Shown here: one piece after another, positions 35,065 through 43,700 of the stretch
Numbering within the stretch: the stretch's first letter is position 1
How the letters are laid out: each line of letters begins with the position of its first letter
NCBI RefSeq assembly: GCF_003337555.1
Contig: NZ_QPJK01000007.1
Location: 196,553 to 260,552, forward strand
Source of the DNA: Pseudorhodoferax soli
GTDB taxonomy: Bacteria > Pseudomonadota > Gammaproteobacteria > Burkholderiales > Burkholderiaceae_C
Length of the DNA: 64,000 bases
Direction: 5' to 3'
Position numbers and translations under genes: made by a program
The notes under the pieces: model-generated
Database searches by the model: none
Told to the model about the DNA's origin: nothing
Seen by the model: the letters and a program-made list of their open reading frames with translations, nothing else

Positions 35065-36687
35065 CTAGTCGCTCGCTTGGACGCAGACGTAGTTCGCCTC
35101 GCTTGCCGCATCACCCTGGCCAGTCCATTTCGCCAAGGACGGGTACGGACACAGCGGTCGGGTGATCCCTCGCGCAGCATTGCTCGCCGCCAGCCTGTCC
35201 GGCGGCACACCCTTCTCGACCCAGTCCATCACGGCCTGTAGTGCTGCGTCAATGCCTTCGGGCGCGTTGGGAATGCCCAACCAAGGGTTGTTGGTGGGCT
35301 GCGCTCCAGGCGCGACGACGGGGCCGCAGTGGCCCACGCCGGGCGCCATGAAGAGCCGCGCAAACTCTTGCGTTGCGCGAATCTGGTCGCGTCGAGTTCC
35401 CGAACTGGACTGCCCCACGGCGCTCACGAGCTCTTCGTAGTACTGGACCGATCCCTCCGGCTCGATGATCCCATCCGACCACCCGTGCCACATGATCAGC
35501 TTGCCGCCGGCGCGGCCGAAGGGCCTCAGGTCGGCGTCCGATGCATCCCACATTCCGTATTGCTCGACACCTTGAGCGAACACCGCGGCAAACTCGTCGT
35601 AGCTCGAGCTACTTGGGTCCCAATCCAGACCCGTCACGAACCTGAAGTGCTGAGCGGCCAACGGGCTCACCCCTGGATACACATGGCTGAAAGTTGCACC
35701 CAAGGGAAGCCCGTACCAGAGCTTGCTGCCGGCATGATGAGGTCCATCCCAGGTGGCCTGGATCACGCGTGCATCAGCCGCGGTGAACGTGCCGCAGCCC
35801 GTCTCCCGGCCAATGAGTGCGCGGGGGTCAAACAGGCACGCGCGCTGGTCGCCGACAATGCCGTCTGCGACGCCATCCAGACCGTCACACGCCTGCACCA
35901 CCGCCTCATTGACGAGGTCCAGCTTGCAGGACTCCATCAGCTTGCCGAGCTCCTGGTACATCGACAGCTGGATCCATCCGGAGCTCGGTATGAATCTGCT
36001 CCAGTACAGAGCCGGAGCTGCCGCGACGATCCCATCGTAGTCCTCGGGGTAGCTTTGAGCCGTGGACATGACCTGCCGTCCCGGACCAGAGCAGCCCGTC
36101 AAGTACGAGTAGTCGGGGGCCTTCCCATAGAACGCATTCGTCGTCGCCTTGGCCCGAACCGTGATCTGGTGCATCGCGCGATGGGACCAGCCCTCCATCA
36201 GGTCCAGCACCTTTGCCGATACCTCGTTGTTCTCATCGCGCCGCCAGGTCGGATCACCATTCGAAACGCCGGAGCTACCGCCGGCAACTGCGAATCCTGC
36301 CCGCACGTTCTGCACCATGAGGCTGTCGACCAGGGTTCCGACGCCGAGAAAGCGTTCGTTCCATTGCGCTGGTAGCCAGACTTCAAACTGATTCTGCGGG
36401 GACACCGTCATGGCAACACGACACATCGCAGGCACTTCGAAAGACGTCAACCCGTCCCTGGTGAATGTGCCGCTCGAGATGAACTCCGCGGCCGACACAA
36501 CCGTGCCCTCGAACTCGAGCCGCCCCACCTGTTCGCAGCGTTGTCGCGCCAGCTCTATGTCCAGGGACCCATCGACAGTGCCGCCGTCTCCGCCACAACC
36601 GGCTACCGTCACCACTAACGCCCCGCACGCGGCCATCGGCGCACTCAACAAGCGGCTCCATGCCGCACCCCGCAGGAATAGCCTCAT
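35065..36687 (-). CDS. Tannase/feruloyl esterase family lipoprotein (third copy)
   Basis: The protein has 540 residues with a lipoprotein signal (VVTVAGCGG). The family landmarks are EVWLPAQWNERFLGVG, YPEDYDGIVAAAPA, HGWSDGII and PGVGHCGP. The nucleophile motif reads GCSGPGRQ instead of the usual GCSNGGR seen in the 1178-2713 copy, so Ser and the CS-D-HC disulfide remain but the oxyanion-side residues differ. The start ATG at 36687 has GGAGAC upstream; the longer frame is rejected. It is divergent from an enolase-superfamily gene. Confidence 0.88.
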   Translation of the reverse strand: MRLFLRGAAWSRLLSAPMAACGALVVTVAGCGGDGGTVDGSLDIELARQRCEQVGRLEFEGTVVSAAEFISSGTFTRDGLTSFEVPAMCRVAMTVSPQNQFEVWLPAQWNERFLGVGTLVDSLMVQNVRAGFAVAGGSSGVSNGDPTWRRDENNEVSAKVLDLMEGWSHRAMHQITVRAKATTNAFYGKAPDYSYLTGCSGPGRQVMSTAQSYPEDYDGIVAAAPALYWSRFIPSSGWIQLSMYQELGKLMESCKLDLVNEAVVQACDGLDGVADGIVGDQRACLFDPRALIGRETGCGTFTAADARVIQATWDGPHHAGSKLWYGLPLGATFSHVYPGVSPLAAQHFRFVTGLDWDPSSSSYDEFAAVFAQGVEQYGMWDASDADLRPFGRAGGKLIMWHGWSDGIIEPEGSVQYYEELVSAVGQSSSGTRRDQIRATQEFARLFMAPGVGHCGPVVAPGAQPTNNPWLGIPNAPEGIDAALQAVMDWVEKGVPPDRLAASNAARGITRPLCPYPSLAKWTGQGDAASEANYVCVQASD

Positions 36688-37132
36688 CGTCTTTGTCTCC
36701 ACGTTGTTGTGGGCGCCCCGCCCCATTGACCAGCGCCACTGATCACGGGTTGCCCATACCGCGGCATACCCGTTCGAGCAACTATCGCGTCCCGCGAGCC
36801 GCAAGACTGTCCACGGACGGACACTCTGCATGGCACCCTCATGGTCGGACAGGGCGCCCTGGCGATCGCGTTGCCCTGCGGGGAGAAGCAGCGAGGGCGG
36901 AGCCGTAGGACACGGAGGAGGCCCTCCGAGGATGACAGTCGCGTCTAGATTGCAGCGAGAGTCGCTTGTTGCTCTGCGTAGCAGATCGATCGGTTTTCCT
37001 GATCTGCGGCGCAGATAAAACGCGTTTCCCAGATCCTCATCGACTTCCTACCATTGCGCGCAGCATGACTCGCAGAACGCTCCCGGCAGACACGTCGGGT
37101 CAGTCAAAGACCAACAGGGACACCCAGGAAAA
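36688..37132. promoter_or_regulatory. Divergent promoter region with GCAGATC dyad
   Basis: This is about 445 bp between the tannase-type and dehydratase genes. GCAGATC (36981-36987) and GATCTGC (37001-37007) form an exact 7-bp inverted repeat with a 13-bp spacer, followed by a further GCAGAT at 37011-37016. It is a candidate operator for a local regulator. No gene is supported here. Confidence 0.4.
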
Positions 37133-38335
37133 ATGAAAGTCGCCTCGATCGAGACCATTGCCTGCGATGCAGGATGGCGCAACTACTACTTTGTCAAACT
37201 CACGACCGACAGCGGGATCGTCGGATGGAGCGAGTACGACGAAGGATTTGGGTCGCCCGGTGTTGGCAACATCATCGATCAGTTGAGCAAGCGGCTCGTC
37301 GGCCAGGATGTTCGAGCAACCGAGCGCTTTCATCAGGAAGCGATCTGCCTGACCAGGCCGGCACCTGGCAGTGTCATCGGCCAAGCGATCGGCGCGTTGG
37401 AGAACGCCCTGCTCGACGCGAAGGCGAAGGCGTTGAACGTGCCTTGCTACGAACTCCTCGGCGGGAAGTTGCGCGACACCATTCCGGTCTACTGGTCGCA
37501 CTGCCCGACCTGGCGCATCAACCATCCGAAGTACTACCAGCCGCAAGTGAAGGATCTCGAGGGCGTGCGGCAATCTGGCGCTGAAGCCCGCGAGAAGGGG
37601 TTCAAGGCGCTCAAGACCAACCTGTTCATCCACGATGAAGGAGATGCTTACGCGTGGCGCTCCGGCTTTGCTGTCCCCTTCTCGCCGGCCTTGAACGTCG
37701 AGAGAAAGCTGATTCGCAATGTCATGAACCACCTTGAGGCGCTTCGCGCCGGTGCCGGTCAGGACATGGACATCCTCATCGATCTGAACTTCAATGCCAA
37801 GCCCGAAGGGATGCTTCGCCTCCTTCGCGCGATGAGCGACCTGGACCTCTACTGGGTGGAGATCGACACAAGCAATGCCGCTTCGCTCGCATTCGTGCGA
37901 AGCCAGAGCGCCCATCCAATCGCGTCGTGCGAAACGCTGATCGGCGTGAGATCGTTCCTGCCGTTCCTTGAGGCCCGAGCCATGGACGTGGCCATCATCG
38001 ACCTCGTCTGGAATGGCGCACTGCAGTCCATGAAGATTGCCGCAGCGTGCGATGCGTTCGACGTGAACATCGCTCCGCACAACTTCTACGGCGATCTCTG
38101 CACGATGATGAATGCGCACTTCTGCGCCGCCGTTCCCAACCTTCGCATCATGGAGACCGACGTCGACCGGATCGCTTGGGAAGGCGAACTCTATACCCAC
38201 CAACCTGAATATCGCGATGGCGCTCTTGTCGTGCCGGACCGGCCAGGCTGGGGTACCGATCCAATCGAGGCGGCGCTTCGCGCGCGGCCTCCGAAAGGAA
38301 CTGGCGGGCTGCTGCAGTACAAGCGGGCCGCATAG
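37133..38335 (+). CDS. Enolase-superfamily dehydratase/racemase (mandelate racemase family)
   Basis: The protein has 400 residues. Metal ligands are visible in order: ILIDLNFN (Asp), WVEID (Glu) and SCETLIG (Glu). A KALKTN lysine comes before them and the catalytic NIAPHNFYG histidine after. The His-containing end resembles sugar-acid dehydratases such as galactonate dehydratase. Sugar-acid breakdown would fit the gluconate-type dehydrogenase operon nearby, but the substrate is inference. The ATG at 37133 follows AGGA. It is 49 bp ahead of a CMD-family gene. Confidence 0.9.
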   Translation: MKVASIETIACDAGWRNYYFVKLTTDSGIVGWSEYDEGFGSPGVGNIIDQLSKRLVGQDVRATERFHQEAICLTRPAPGSVIGQAIGALENALLDAKAKALNVPCYELLGGKLRDTIPVYWSHCPTWRINHPKYYQPQVKDLEGVRQSGAEAREKGFKALKTNLFIHDEGDAYAWRSGFAVPFSPALNVERKLIRNVMNHLEALRAGAGQDMDILIDLNFNAKPEGMLRLLRAMSDLDLYWVEIDTSNAASLAFVRSQSAHPIASCETLIGVRSFLPFLEARAMDVAIIDLVWNGALQSMKIAAACDAFDVNIAPHNFYGDLCTMMNAHFCAAVPNLRIMETDVDRIAWEGELYTHQPEYRDGALVVPDRPGWGTDPIEAALRARPPKGTGGLLQYKRAA

Positions 38336-38384
38336 GCGGCTGCTTCTGTCAGTACCCACAACGCAACCCCCTACGGAGCATTTC

Positions 38385-38729
38385 ATGCTGAACAACTGGA
38401 TTGACCAACTCAAGAACCTGCGCGGCGCTGCCGGCGCACTCGCAAAGGCGAACCCCAAGATGATTGCGGGCTTCCAGGGCCTCAACGCTGCCCAGAACGG
38501 CGCTGGTGCGCTGGACGCCAAGACCCGCGAGCTCATCGCTCTGGCAGTCGCCGTGACCACCCGCTGTGACGGTTGCATCGCATCGCATGCAAGCGCGGCT
38601 CGCGCCGCCGGTGCGACCGAAGCAGAACTGAGCGATGCGCTCGGCACCGCGATCGCCCTGAACGCCGGCGCCGCGTATGTCTACTCTGTCCGCGCCATGG
38701 AAGCGTTCGGGCAGTTCGAGAAGGCCTGA
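38385..38729 (+). CDS. Carboxymuconolactone decarboxylase family protein (AhpD-like)
   Basis: The protein has 114 residues, the usual single-domain size. The motif Cys-Asp-Gly-Cys-x3-His (RCDGCIASH) with an upstream glutamate (TRELIALAVAV) is the redox pattern of AhpD-like proteins. It follows the dehydratase gene by 49 bp and is likely cotranscribed. Its role could be thiol-based peroxide defence rather than ring-lactone chemistry. Confidence 0.88.
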   Translation: MLNNWIDQLKNLRGAAGALAKANPKMIAGFQGLNAAQNGAGALDAKTRELIALAVAVTTRCDGCIASHASAARAAGATEAELSDALGTAIALNAGAAYVYSVRAMEAFGQFEKA

Positions 38730-38741
38730 ACGAACCCGCAA

Positions 38742-38778
38742 GCCGGTCCCGCCTTCTTCATCCTAGAGGCGGGCCGGC
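38742..38778. terminator. Strong hairpin between convergent genes
   Basis: GCCGG-T-CCCGCCT pairs with AGGCGGGCCGGC, a 12-bp GC stem with one bulged T and a 12-nt loop. It starts 12 bp after the CMD-family stop. No T-run; probably it serves both convergent transcripts. Confidence 0.5.
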
Positions 38779-38841
38779 GCTGGCGCTTTGCGTGTGGCCC
38801 TTCGGTGGGCCATCAGCGACAGCCCCACGAGGAAAGCGGAC

Positions 38842-39786
38842 TCAGACGGCAAGGCCCGCAGGAAGCCTTGCAAGTCCCTGCGCTTGGACCTGCGCACGGC
38901 AGTGCAAGACAAACGCATCGCTGCATGGTCCAAGTCGCCGTCCCGCGTGCGTCACCATGGTCAGCTGGCGCTGGCTCGGCGGCAGCATGTGGCGAACGAT
39001 ACTGAGTTCGCCAAGGGCAACTCCCCTAGCCACTGAATGACGGGGCAGGCAAGCCAGCGCCGCGCCGGTGGACACCAGGGCCGCCACGGCTTGCGGCATG
39101 CCAAGCTCAAACTCGATCTGCACTGAACCGAGTTGCTCGAGAAGCCACCGCTCCGCAGCTTCGCGGCTGCCGGACCCGACTTCACGCATGGCCCAACTGG
39201 CCTCCCTCAAAGCGGCCTTGGAAGCGACACCGGACGCAAGCGGATGGTGAGGTGCCGCAACGATCACCATTTCATCACTGAACCATGGAGACAGGGTAAG
39301 TCCCCGCTTGGTCTGCGGCCCCTCAATGAAGCCGATGTCCGCCTCCAGCTCGGCAATGGCATGTAGCACCTCCACCGTGTTCATCACAAGCATCCGGACG
39401 GGATTGCGGGGGTGCGTTAGCCGCCATTGCGCGATGAGCGACGGAAGAATGTTCTCCCCAATCGTCATGCTCGAGGCAATCAACAGTGGTGTCGCGGCCG
39501 CTTTCCCGTTGAACACATTCTCAAGCTCCACCCCTTGATCGAGCAAAGAGAGCGCGGAAGGGAGGAAGCGCCTGCCGGACTCGTTGAGTATCAACTTCTT
39601 GCCAACGCGGTCGAACAATGGGTAGCCCATCGTCAACTCGAGTTCCGCAAGGGCGCTGCTGGCGGCGGACTGCGACCGCGCAACCGAAGCGCCAGCTGCT
39701 CGCGTGGAGCGCTCACGGGCTACAGCCACGAACACTTCGAGTTGCCGCAGAGTGATGCGCAGCCTTCTCTGGTTGGCTGCGGTCAC
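38842..39786 (-). CDS. LysR family regulator
   Basis: About 314 residues with N-terminus LRQLEVFVAVARERSTRAAG, the helix-turn-helix SVARSQSAASSALAELE, and an effector domain with HHPLASG and VGSGSREAAERWL, which recalls CysB/CbbR-like members. No ATG is suitably placed. GTG codons at 39786 (with AGAGAGG seven bases upstream) and 39795 are the candidates. It is convergent to the dehydratase-CMD operon. Confidence 0.88.
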   Translation of the reverse strand: MTAANQRRLRITLRQLEVFVAVARERSTRAAGASVARSQSAASSALAELELTMGYPLFDRVGKKLILNESGRRFLPSALSLLDQGVELENVFNGKAAATPLLIASSMTIGENILPSLIAQWRLTHPRNPVRMLVMNTVEVLHAIAELEADIGFIEGPQTKRGLTLSPWFSDEMVIVAAPHHPLASGVASKAALREASWAMREVGSGSREAAERWLLEQLGSVQIEFELGMPQAVAALVSTGAALACLPRHSVARGVALGELSIVRHMLPPSQRQLTMVTHAGRRLGPCSDAFVLHCRAQVQAQGLARLPAGLAV

Positions 39787-40673
39787 TTCAAGCACCTCTC
39801 TCTATCAACCGCGCGATGCGAACAACGCAAGATGGAGTCCTGAGCATGCGCGTCTCTGATGTTGTGCGTCACTAGACGATCAAACCTGTCAATGTTTGGG
39901 CCATGTTGGGCGGCAAAGGGACCCCGAGTAGTCGACACGTGCGCGGCGAAGCCGTTCTTGCAGCAGCGTCCACATCAAGGTCTAGCGTCCAAGCAGCACC
40001 CGGCCGGGGAACCTTGACTGATCGAAACGCGATCCTCTTGATGGTGCAAGTCTGATCACGACACCGCATGCCAGCGGTTCGCAAATGCGCTCGAAGACGG
40101 ATTGCAACGCCTCGAACATTTCATTGGACCAAGACCGAACAACAAGTGCAATTGAGATTCAACTCAAGGTCGACGCGCCAAAAGTGCCGCGGCGCTTCCG
40201 AAAGGGCTTCCGTGGCGCCACCGCACAGCTCGCCGCGAGGATGCGCCTCCCCTTGCGCGGGCGTGGTGGCACCACGCCCGCAGTCGTTGGGCTTCCCGAG
40301 CCTGAGGTCCTATGAGGATGGATGCTCAGACCTGCGGCTGTAGCGACCCGAGGGTCGAGGTCACGGGTGTCTGCCGTCCGCCGCGCCGCCTACAGCTGCC
40401 CATCCTGATCTCCACAGACTGCGACGGTAGTGACTTTCACACTAAGTTGGCGCGCGCAAGCACAGCCACCTCGGGCAGGTGACGCCTAAAGGAAATATCC
40501 GAGCAAGCGGTCGATGGCCGGCACTCCGAATGCGCCGAGCAATGCAAGCAGTACGTAGCGGATGTCGCGCGCGATCAGAGCAAGGAGCCTCAGTTTGTCG
40601 CACTTGAAAGCCAAGTAAGGCTGCTGGGAATCCCTGGGGGCGGCTTAGGTTGCACGGCGCAAACCTGCGTTGC
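39787..40673. other. Gene-poor stretch left of the defence gene
   Basis: This is about 890 bp without a convincing gene. On the minus strand near 40484-40620 a short frame reads DKLRLLALIARDIRYVLLAL and ends in LLGYFL before a stop, a plausible membrane peptide. It has no ATG or ribosome site and a stop shortly upstream, so it could be a remnant. The stretch marks the change from the catabolic block to the defence zone. Confidence 0.35.
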
Positions 40674-40703
40674 TTGAGATGAGTGAGTGTGGCACACTTA
40701 AAA
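40674..40703 (+). promoter_or_regulatory. Sigma-70-like promoter with embedded XRE operator
   Basis: TTGAGA (40674-40679), an 18-bp spacer, and TTAAAA (40698-40703) form a good -35/-10 pair. Inside the spacer AGTGTG-G-CACACT (40686-40698) is a perfect 13-bp palindrome touching the -10 box. The ATG of the XRE-containing gene follows at 40730. Steric self-repression by its own HTH domain is a natural reading. Confidence 0.55.
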
Positions 40704-40729
40704 CGAGTACGCAAACAGAAACTCGAAAA

Positions 40730-43700
40730 ATGAGTGCCAAATCCCCGGCATCCTATTCGGCGTTAGCCGACTTCGTTGCAACGCACCGTGCTCGTGCAGG
40801 CCTCAAGCAGGCCGAATTCGCGGATCAGGTAGGGAGCTCGCAGCAGACGATCAGCCGCTGGGAATCTGGCGCGTCCCGTCCGCGGCAACGCGAACTGATG
40901 CGAGTTGCGGCGGTGCTACGCGTGCCAGTTGACGAACTCCACGAAGCCGCGGGCTACACAAAGAGCGGCGAGGTGGTGGCTTCGTTCGACAGACCACTGC
41001 CCTTGCACGCGCTGACGCCGGATGCGTTTGAGCGATTCTGCGCAGACCTGTTGCAGTCCAGGTTGGGGCCCGGCACAAAGGTGGAACGGGCTGGCAAGGA
41101 GGGGCACAAGCAGCACGGCATCGACATCTCGTTCATCGACGGCGATGGCTTCTTGCAGGTTTTCCAATGCAAACGCAGAGAGGAGTTCGGCCCATCTCGC
41201 GTGAAAGCAGCTATGGCCGCAGCCAGCGCCGTACAGGCGCGTCAGAAGACGCTGCTTCTGTCCTGCGTGGCAAGCCCGGCCGCCAGATCAAGCCTCGCAG
41301 GCACAGACTGGCAACTTTGGGATCAGGACGACATCTCCCGCATGTTCCGCGCGCTGCCTATGCAGGATCAAGTCGACATCGTCGACCGGTACTTCCGTGG
41401 ACAGCGATTTGCGCTACTGGGGCAGGAAGAAGCGGGACCCTGGCAAACACCAGAGAAGTTCTTTGCCCCCTTCTTGACCGGCAAGGCCTTTGGACACGAT
41501 TGGCTTGTCGTTGGGCGCGATGCTGAACTCCGGCAGCTCAGCGATGCCTTGCACGATCCGAAGAGGCCGTACATCTTTCTCGTGGGTAGCGGTGGCTCAG
41601 GCAAGAGCCGGATCTTGCTTGAACTGATCCAGGCGTACCTTCGAACCACAAGCCCGTCCCGCGTTCGGATGCTGGCCCCGCAGGTTCCACTGACGCCTGC
41701 AAGCCTGGAAGCGCAGGGCAACTTGGACACCTTGTTTGTCGTCGATGACGCGCACGACCGAGACGATCTGGGCCTTCTACTACGGCACGTTGAGACGTCT
41801 TCCGGCCGTTCACGACTGCTCCTTTCGCTTCGTCCGTACGGACTGGACTCGGTGCGTCGCCAGGCCGCCCACCTGAGCGTGGAGAGCGACAGCGTGACCC
41901 AAGTAACGCTGGGCCCCCTGTCCAAGGAGGCAGCAACCGAACTCGCGCGGCAGGTACTCGTCAAAGGCGACGGTCCGTCCAACTTCGCCCCGACCATCGC
42001 CGAACACACCCACGAGAGCCCCTTGCTGACGGTGCTTTCCGCCCATGTTGCAGCGCGGGACAAGCTACATCCCCACTTCATCGCAGACACCGACGAGTTC
42101 CGGCACCGGATCCAGCTCGAGTTCGAACGCGTAGTGACCCAGGAAATCGCGACCGGGGCCGATGGCGCTCGTATGACCGAGCTGCTGTCGCTCATTGCCT
42201 TAGTGCAACCAGTTGCGAAGGACGACAAGGCACTGTTGGACCTGATCACAGCGGTCACGGACATCGCACTGCCGCAGGCCGTTCGGCTCTTGAATCTCCT
42301 CGTGGGTGCCGGAGTACTCTTCCAGCGCGGGCGCAACTATCGCCTGGCGCCTGACCTGCTGTCCGACTCGATCATCGAGCGGTGCTGCTTCAGCCCGTCG
42401 GGCGCATCGCTGAACTATGCAGAGCGCGTATTCGACATCGCCCCGGCCAGCTACCTGAAGAACCTGATGCTCAACCTCGGTCGGCTTGACTGGAGACGCA
42501 ATCGTGGCGACACGTCATCAAGTGACCTGCTGAGCGGCATCTGGTCGAAGCTGAAGTGGTCTTCGAGCTACATCAACCCACACGTACAGGCAGCGGTTGG
42601 CGTGGCTTACTACCAGCCGCAGCAGACCATCGCATTCGCTACGCGCCTTATTCGAGAGGGACACGGCCAGGAGCGAGATGTCGCGCAAATGCTCAAGTAC
42701 GCTGCGTACAACCAAGCGCACGCGCCCGACGCCATGCTGTTGCTTTGGAAGATTGGCAGAAGCGGACCCGCCGCGGACGGTCGCACGGCCAACCATGCCA
42801 TGCGCATCTTGTCGGAATTGGCAGCACCCGAGCCCAGCAAACCCGCCGAGTACGTCCGCACAGTCGTGGACTTCTTCATCGGCATTTTGAAGCGGCCCAA
42901 CGAGCCGGCGCACGCGCGAACACCATTCGACGTCCTCGAGAGTGCCCTGGCCCTGGAATCAAGGGTCCACACGGCCCGCCGAGCGGAGATCTTGATCACG
43001 AGATACCACGTGGATCTCGATCTCATGTCGGATGTGCGCATCCGCATTCGCGACGCGGTCATCGACTGCCTCACGTCGTCCAACCTGCAGCTCGCGTACC
43101 GTGCAGCGACGATGCTCTCGCAGTGCATTCGTGGCTCGATGAATGGCTTCATCAATGAGGAACAGAGGGAGCGGCACGAAGCATATGCGCTGAAGGCGAT
43201 CGCGGCGGCTACGGACGTTGCCCAACACCGCCAGTTGCCTGCAACCGTACTGGTCCGCATGGCGCAATCGATCACGGCACAGGCGCGCAGCAGAAGCGAG
43301 GACGCGAAGGCCATGGTCCAGGCGGTGTGCGCCCAACTTGACCGCGACCTGCCGACCAAGGTGATCAGGGCGCTCATGGATGCTTGGGGAAAGCTGCATG
43401 ACAGCATCCACGACGACTACAGAGCTGTAGCCGAACAGAACGACAAATGGCTGAACGAGCTTGTGCAGCAGGTCCATGCTGCGTATCCGGACAGCGTGGA
43501 CCTTGCACGTTTTCTTGATGATCGCGTGAACGAGATGAACTCGGCGAAGCCCGCGCGAGACAGCGGTCACCGTTTCCTTCGAATGTTGGTTGCGACAAGC
43601 CCCAGCCTTTCCGAGCATGTCTTGGCGATGCATCGCTCATCGCAGCCGCACCCACTGGCAGAGCATGCGAGCCAGGCGCTCGCCACGATGCTCGCCTCGT

